The notes under the pieces are model-generated. The model was not told the origin of the DNA, searched no databases, and saw only the letters and a program-made list of their open reading frames with translations. Positions 60,051-64,000 of a stretch of 64,000 bases of DNA are shown piece by piece. Numbering within the stretch: position 1 is the first letter of the stretch; the number at the start of each line of letters is the position of its first letter. The position numbers and the translations under genes are program-made. The stretch lies in contig OY969812.1 of assembly GCA_963703335.1 (NCBI GenBank), forward strand, positions 186,001 to 250,000. Direction: 5' to 3'. This stretch comes from VRUE01 sp963703335. GTDB taxonomy: Bacteria > Actinomycetota > Thermoleophilia > Solirubrobacterales > 70-9.

Positions 60051-61250
60051 GTGCCGATCAGAGCGACCAAACGAGGGGACGAACGGACCCCGCTTTCCGG
60101 GACTCACGACGTGCTGATCTGCGGGGCGAGCTTTGCTGGCCTAGCAGTGGCGCGGGAGCTGGCCGGATCTGGGGCCGACGTGCTGATCATCGACCGCTAC
60201 GAGATCGGCGAGCGGCAGACCTCCGCCTGCGGCATCCCCACCGAGTGGATGCGGGCGATGGACCTGATGGAGGCAGAGCGCCAGCGCTTCGACTCTTTGC
60301 TGATGCACACCCCGCATGGGGATTCCCGCTACCGCCTCCCCTTCACCTTCTCCACCTTCGACTACCGCGAGCTCTGCGCGCTGCTCTGGCGCGACTGCGA
60401 CGCCCGCTTCGAGACCGTCAAGGTGAACGGCAGGGCGGCCGGCGCCAACGGCGACGGCGCGATCGCGATCGACACCGACCGCGGCGTCATCTCCGCCCCA
60501 CTGGTGGTCGACGCGCTCGGCTGGCGCCGCATGCTCGCCAGCGGCGACGGCTACCAACCACCGGACGCGCCGCTATCGCGCGGCCTCGAGGTCCATCCCG
60601 AGGGAACCGGCGATGACCTCGAGGTCTGGATCGACCGCCGCTACGTCCCCGCCGGCTACGGCTGGAGCTTCCCCGCTCGCGACGAGCTGCGCATCGGCGT
60701 TGGCTCCTTCGACCCCCGTTTTCACGTGCGCGAGACGACCGAGCTGCTCGCCGAAGACCTCGACGCCGACCGGGTCCGCTATCAAGGCAACTGGATCCCG
60801 CACAAGCTGCGCCCCGGTACCGAGGGCGGCGTCTTCTTCGCCGGCGACTCGGCCGGGCACTGCCTGCCGCTCAGCGCCGAGGGCATCCGCACCGCGCTCT
60901 ACTTCGGGATCGCGCTGGGACGGGAGCTGCGCGGCGTCGTCGACGGCTGGCAGGACCGCGAGCAGGCGGCCCTGCGCTACGCCGAGTTCAACGACTCCCA
61001 CGAGTGGAAGTTCCGCTGGATGCTGCGCGTGCAGAAGCTGGTGCCGAAGATCCCGCCACGGCTGCTCGGGCCGCTGGTGCGCCTGCTCGGAGCCAAGCGC
61101 TTCATCGACTGGTCCTTTCGCCACTACCTGCAGATCGCGCCGCCGGAGTTCGCGACCAGCTCAGCGAACGATCAGAACGGTGCCGGCAAGCAGCAAGGCA
61201 ACGCCAAGGATTCGCTCGGGGCTGAGCGCAACCTGGTCGAGGCCGAATAG
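60051..61250 (+). CDS. FAD-dependent oxidoreductase (geranylgeranyl-reductase/lycopene-cyclase-like)
   Basis: 399 residues from GTG 60051 (TTG 60027 is an alternative). The FAD-binding start is HDVLICGASFAGLAVARELA with IIDRYEIGERQTSACGIP. The second FAD motif is GGVFFAGDSAGHCLPLSAEG. FPARDELRIGVGSFD and YGWSFP match flavoprotein reductases acting on isoprenoid or halogenase-type substrates. The substrate is unknown. The last about 30 residues are encoded opposite the end of the YdcZ gene (90-bp convergent overlap), so the C-terminus is not conserved family sequence. Confidence 0.88.
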   Translation: MPIRATKRGDERTPLSGTHDVLICGASFAGLAVARELAGSGADVLIIDRYEIGERQTSACGIPTEWMRAMDLMEAERQRFDSLLMHTPHGDSRYRLPFTFSTFDYRELCALLWRDCDARFETVKVNGRAAGANGDGAIAIDTDRGVISAPLVVDALGWRRMLASGDGYQPPDAPLSRGLEVHPEGTGDDLEVWIDRRYVPAGYGWSFPARDELRIGVGSFDPRFHVRETTELLAEDLDADRVRYQGNWIPHKLRPGTEGGVFFAGDSAGHCLPLSAEGIRTALYFGIALGRELRGVVDGWQDREQAALRYAEFNDSHEWKFRWMLRVQKLVPKIPPRLLGPLVRLLGAKRFIDWSFRHYLQIAPPEFATSSANDQNGAGKQQGNAKDSLGAERNLVEAE

Positions 61251-61598
61251 GCCGAAGCGGTCGATCGCCACCGAAAAGGTGAGCTGACCGGTAATCGTCG
61301 CCGCGGCCACACCGCCCGCCCCGATCGCGGTCACCGCGATCAGCGCGTTGGCGACGTAGACGGCGCCAAGCAACCCGCCGAGCAGGTAGTACCAGCTGAC
61401 GTCAAAGGTCGAACTGAGCCCGCCCGCCTTGCCGCTGAGCACGACGATCGCGGCGAGCGCGACAGTGCCGACGAGGAAGGAGACGAGTGCTGCCGGCAGG
61501 CTGCCGGTGGCCTTGCCGAGACCCGCGTTGATCGGCGCCTGCAGGGCGATCAGCCCCCCCGCGGCTGCCGTCAGCAGAACCGCAAGACCCTTATCCAC
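61161..61598 (-). CDS. YdcZ/DUF606-family membrane protein (DMT superfamily)
   Basis: 145 residues, five hydrophobic segments. Family sequence: LLTAAAGGLIALQAPINAGL, then GSLPAALVSFLVGTVALAAI, SWYYLLGGLLGAVYVANALI, GAGGVAAATITGQLTFSVAI and ERILGVALLLAGTVLIVR. It is a half-sized DMT transporter that probably works as a dimer; the substrate is unknown. Its 3' end overlaps the oxidoreductase by 90 bp on the opposite strand. Confidence 0.9.
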   Translation of the reverse strand: MDKGLAVLLTAAAGGLIALQAPINAGLGKATGSLPAALVSFLVGTVALAAIVVLSGKAGGLSSTFDVSWYYLLGGLLGAVYVANALIAVTAIGAGGVAAATITGQLTFSVAIDRFGLFGLDQVALSPERILGVALLLAGTVLIVR

Positions 61599-61611
61599 TA
61601 CTCCCCCTTCC

Positions 61612-61660
61612 GAACTGCATCAAATTCTCTACCTCCTGGACCGAGAATTTGATGCAGTTC
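61612..61660. repeat. Palindromic element, family E copy 2
   Basis: GAACTGCATCAAATTCTC and its exact complement (18-bp arms) flank TACCTCCTGGACC. It lies 13 bases upstream of the YdcZ start, in the divergent region before the sigma factor gene, unlike copy 1, which covers a stop codon. Confidence 0.88.
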
Positions 61661-61765
61661 GCCGGGGACGGCGTGATCTTGAGGGGCTCGCGGTGTTGCA
61701 TCGGTATGGGTGATTGAACCGCCTTGCTGTCATATCAGTAAGCCGAAGGGACCATCGCACCGAAG

Positions 61766-63100
61766 ATGCCGCCACCAGCAGAGGGACTCGCCGCCCGTTT
61801 CGTCCTCGGACCAGCACTGCGCACGCAGCCGGACCGTCGCCTGGTCACGCTTGTCCGCGAGGGCTACGAGACCGCTTTCGAAGAGATCGTCCGCCGCTAC
61901 GGCAAGCCGCTGACCCGCTACGCGGCCGCGATCGTCGGTGGCCGTGCCGAGGAGGTGACCCAGGACGCCTTCTCCAAGGCGCTGCTCGCGCTGCGCCGCG
62001 ACGACGCCGAGATCGAACTGCGCCCGTGGCTTTTCCGCATTGTGCGCAACACGGCGCTCAACGACCTCCGTGATCGACCACCGTCGGCGGAGGTCTTGGC
62101 GGAGGCGATCGCCGGGGGGCAGAGCCCGGCCGAGGAGCTCGAGCGGCGCGAAGAGCTGACCGACCTGATGCAGCGACTGCAGTCCCTGCCCGAGCCGCAG
62201 CGCGCGGCGATAGTGATGCGCGAGCTGGAAGGGCTCAGCCACGAGGAGATTGCAAAAGCACTGGGCCTCAGTGGCGGCGCTGCCCGGCAAGCGATCTACC
62301 GAGCGCGGCGCACGCTGCGCGACAGTGCCGGGATGCTGCTGCCATTGCCGCTGCTCAAGGCGCTGCTCGCGGGGGCTGCCACCGCGCCGATCGAGGCCGC
62401 CGCGGGGGCTGCGGGCCTCGGTGGAGCCGCGGGCGCCGGGGTGACGATCAAGGCGGTGACGGCGACCGTGCTGGTGGCAGGTGCGGTCGGCGCCGGAGTT
62501 GCGGTCGACCACAATCGTCAGGCGAGTTCTCCGGAGCCGGCGTGGGCAAGCAGAGTCGTAGCCGATGACTCCGCCGAGCGGCCCTCGAACGCTGCCGCGC
62601 TCGGGCTCGAGACGGGAGACGATTCCGGCGGCCCCCGCGATCGGGGTCGGCGCAGTGAGTCCGGAGACGACTCCGGAGAGAGGGGTGGTCATCGTGAGGG
62701 ATCCGGCGACGACGCTGCTAATGACGGCGGCGGCAACCGCGGGCCCGGTGGGTCAGATGGCGAACACCATCCCGAGGCCGGGGACGATCACGGTAGCCAT
62801 CGCGGCCCCTCTGGACACGGCTCGGGTAGCTCGTCCGGGCCAGGCGGCTCTTCGGGTTCCGGCGGCGGTCCGTCCGGAAGCGACGACGGGGAGGCCGTGG
62901 ACAACTCCGGGCCCGGCTCGACCTCCTCGAGTGGGGGTTCCGGCTCCGGCGAGGAATTCGAGTCGAATAGCGGCCCAGGCTCGGGCGGAGAGGACAGCGG
63001 CCCGGGCGGCGACGGAAGCGGAGATTCGTCTGGTTCCAGTAACTCGGGTGATTCTGGCGGCGGCGACGGGTTCTCACTGCAGACGGAACCCCAAAGCTAG
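61766..63100 (+). CDS. ECF sigma factor fused to a membrane anchor and long Ser/Gly/Asp tail
   Basis: 444 residues. Region 2 is at about 30-102 (LVREGYETAFEEIVRRYGKP, EVTQDAFSKALLAL, RPWLFRIVRNTALNDLRDR). Region 4 is at about 130-187 (LPEPQRAAIVMRELEGLSHE, LSGGAARQAIYRARRTLR). An Ala/Gly-rich linker leads to one membrane segment at about 226-247 (TIKAVTATVLVAGAVGAGVA). The remaining about 195 residues are low-complexity Ser, Gly, Asp, Glu, Pro, with repeats such as NSGPGSGGED. No anti-sigma gene is adjacent. The topology puts the tail outside the cell. It is likely self-regulated by its own anchor or by the next gene's product; that is inference. Confidence 0.9.
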   Translation: MPPPAEGLAARFVLGPALRTQPDRRLVTLVREGYETAFEEIVRRYGKPLTRYAAAIVGGRAEEVTQDAFSKALLALRRDDAEIELRPWLFRIVRNTALNDLRDRPPSAEVLAEAIAGGQSPAEELERREELTDLMQRLQSLPEPQRAAIVMRELEGLSHEEIAKALGLSGGAARQAIYRARRTLRDSAGMLLPLPLLKALLAGAATAPIEAAAGAAGLGGAAGAGVTIKAVTATVLVAGAVGAGVAVDHNRQASSPEPAWASRVVADDSAERPSNAAALGLETGDDSGGPRDRGRRSESGDDSGERGGHREGSGDDAANDGGGNRGPGGSDGEHHPEAGDDHGSHRGPSGHGSGSSSGPGGSSGSGGGPSGSDDGEAVDNSGPGSTSSSGGSGSGEEFESNSGPGSGGEDSGPGGDGSGDSSGSSNSGDSGGGDGFSLQTEPQS

Positions 63101-63108
63101 GAGGAACC

Positions 63109-63783
63109 ATGAAGCTCGCCCACCGACTAACGACCTGTGCGGTCGCCGTACTCGGCGCGCTCGCGCTGCTCGCCTTGCCGGGGGCTGCCGCGGCTAAGGA
63201 CGGGAACCACGACCGCATTCCCGACCGCTGGGAGAAGCGCCACCACCTCTCGACGAAGGTCAACCAGGCGCATCGCGACCAGGACCGCGACCATCTGCGC
63301 AACCGCGCCGAGTTCCTCGCCGGCGACAACCCGCGCGACCGCAACAGCGACGACGACGGGGTTGTGGACGGCGACGAGAACGCCGGCACGATCGAGTCCT
63401 TCGACGCCGCGACCGGTCGTCTCACGATCTCGCTGTTCGGCGGCGACTCGATCAGCGGCTTTGTCACCGACCAGACGCGGATCAAGTGCGAGGACGAGCA
63501 CTCGCCGGATGTAACGGCGCGCGCCAGCCACCGCGAGGAAGAGGCCGGCGACGACGACAACGACGAAGACAACGGTGACAACTCAGGTCCGGGCAACGGC
63601 GGCGAGGACAATTCCGGCCCCGGTTCCTCGCACTCCGGACGCGGCCCGAGCGGTCACGACGACAACGGAACCGGCGCCAACTGCACCACGTCGGACCTGA
63701 TTGTCGGGGCGACGGTCGAGGAGGCCGAGTTGGAGCTCGAGCACGGCGTTGCGACCTTCGACGAGGTCGAGCTGGCCGACTGA
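63109..63783 (+). CDS. Secreted Asp-rich protein with TSP3/EF-hand-like calcium repeats
   Basis: 224 residues, eight bases downstream of the sigma gene, with AGGAGG just before the ATG. Signal peptide LTTCAVAVLGALALLALPGA ends near AAAKDG. Residues 30-95 carry Asp-rich repeats (DGNHDRIPDRWEKRHHL, DQDRDHLRNRAEFLAGDNP, DRNSDDDGVVDGDENAG), the spacing of thrombospondin-type-3/dockerin-like calcium sites. A small beta domain follows (GTIESFDAATGRLTISLFGG). Next is an acidic low-complexity block with NSGPGNGGEDNSGPG, also found in the sigma factor tail, and a final folded stretch with VGATVEEAELELEHG. It is probably co-transcribed with the sigma gene. Confidence 0.85.
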   Translation: MKLAHRLTTCAVAVLGALALLALPGAAAAKDGNHDRIPDRWEKRHHLSTKVNQAHRDQDRDHLRNRAEFLAGDNPRDRNSDDDGVVDGDENAGTIESFDAATGRLTISLFGGDSISGFVTDQTRIKCEDEHSPDVTARASHREEEAGDDDNDEDNGDNSGPGNGGEDNSGPGSSHSGRGPSGHDDNGTGANCTTSDLIVGATVEEAELELEHGVATFDEVELAD

Positions 63784-63791
63784 GGAATCGG

Positions 63792-64000
63792 CTACTTGGC
63801 GTCGAGCCAGTCCGCGCCGACGCCGACGTCCACCTCCAACGGTGGGTCGAGCTGGTAGGCGGCGCACATCTCGCGCCGCACCAGCTCGACCGCGCCGTCC
63901 ATCTCCTCCGGCGGGCCCTCGAAGAGCAGCTCGTCGTGGATCTGCAGGACGAGGCGGGTCTGCGTGCCGGCCTCGCGCAGCGCGCTCTGACAGCGCACCA
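63792..64000 (-). CDS. polA: DNA polymerase I, C-terminal end (gene runs off the right edge)
   Basis: Repair and Okazaki-fragment polymerase. The 69 codons present encode the C-terminus of the family A polymerase: LREAGTQTRLVLQIHDELLF contains motif C (QIHDE, with the catalytic Asp), followed by GPPEEMDGAVELVRREMCAA and the end VDVGVGADWLDAK. The stop is converging with the Asp-rich gene, eight bases apart. polA near rpsA and coaE is an actinobacterial arrangement. Confidence 0.95.
   Translation of the reverse strand, partial: VRCQSALREAGTQTRLVLQIHDELLFEGPPEEMDGAVELVRREMCAAYQLDPPLEVDVGVGADWLDAK

Overview
The window is a high-GC actinobacterial chromosome segment. Gene order and protein character point to the class Thermoleophilia (Solirubrobacterales-like). 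That placement is inference from synteny and family resemblance, not from an rRNA or a search. There is no phage, IS element, CRISPR array or rRNA operon. Two tRNAs are present, and almost every gene is on the minus strand.

Layout, left to right: the 5' part of thrS; a polytopic membrane protein; a plus-strand AraC regulator with a frameshifted VOC gene; tRNA-Val; a remnant of a YjbQ-family gene; zwf; a secreted serine protease coupled to a secreted protein of unknown function; tRNA-Cys. Next is a long co-directional core (about 8.7-30.2 kb), transcribed right to left as clpX, valS, folC, zinc-ribbon membrane protein, ndk, maf, mreB, mreC, mreD, mrdA, rodA, rng, rplU, rpmA, obg, proB, proA, nadD, rsfS and a DivIVA-like gene. 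It links protein quality control, cell-wall elongation, ribosome assembly, proline synthesis and NAD synthesis. Then follow hppA (proton pyrophosphatase), a carboxylate-amine ligase, rex, a glutaredoxin-like gene, the t6A genes (tsaD, rimI, tsaB, tsaE) with a small secreted protein inserted, a UDG fused to a zinc ribbon, and panB-panD-panC.

From 42 to 46 kb an ROK sugar kinase faces a ribose/xylose-type ABC importer. uvrA and uvrB flank a small accessory block in which two of four genes carry single-base frameshifts. From 54 to 60 kb lie DoxX, XRE, MFS and lytic transglycosylase genes, then coaE and rpsA. Between rpsA and polA sits an inserted block: an FAD oxidoreductase, a YdcZ-type transporter, and an ECF sigma factor fused to a membrane anchor and a long Ser/Gly/Asp tail. 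Its downstream neighbour is a secreted Asp-rich protein sharing the tail's repeat motif. The window ends in the 3' end of polA.

Three unusual signals stand out. (1) Several families of intergenic palindromes mostly abut stop codons, and their arms change sequence between copies while staying self-complementary. (2) Several genes reach their conserved N-termini only by non-canonical starts (CTG for clpX and the MFS gene, ATA or CTG for folC, ATC or TTG for thrS). (3) The membrane-anchored ECF sigma and its secreted partner form a candidate undescribed signalling pair.
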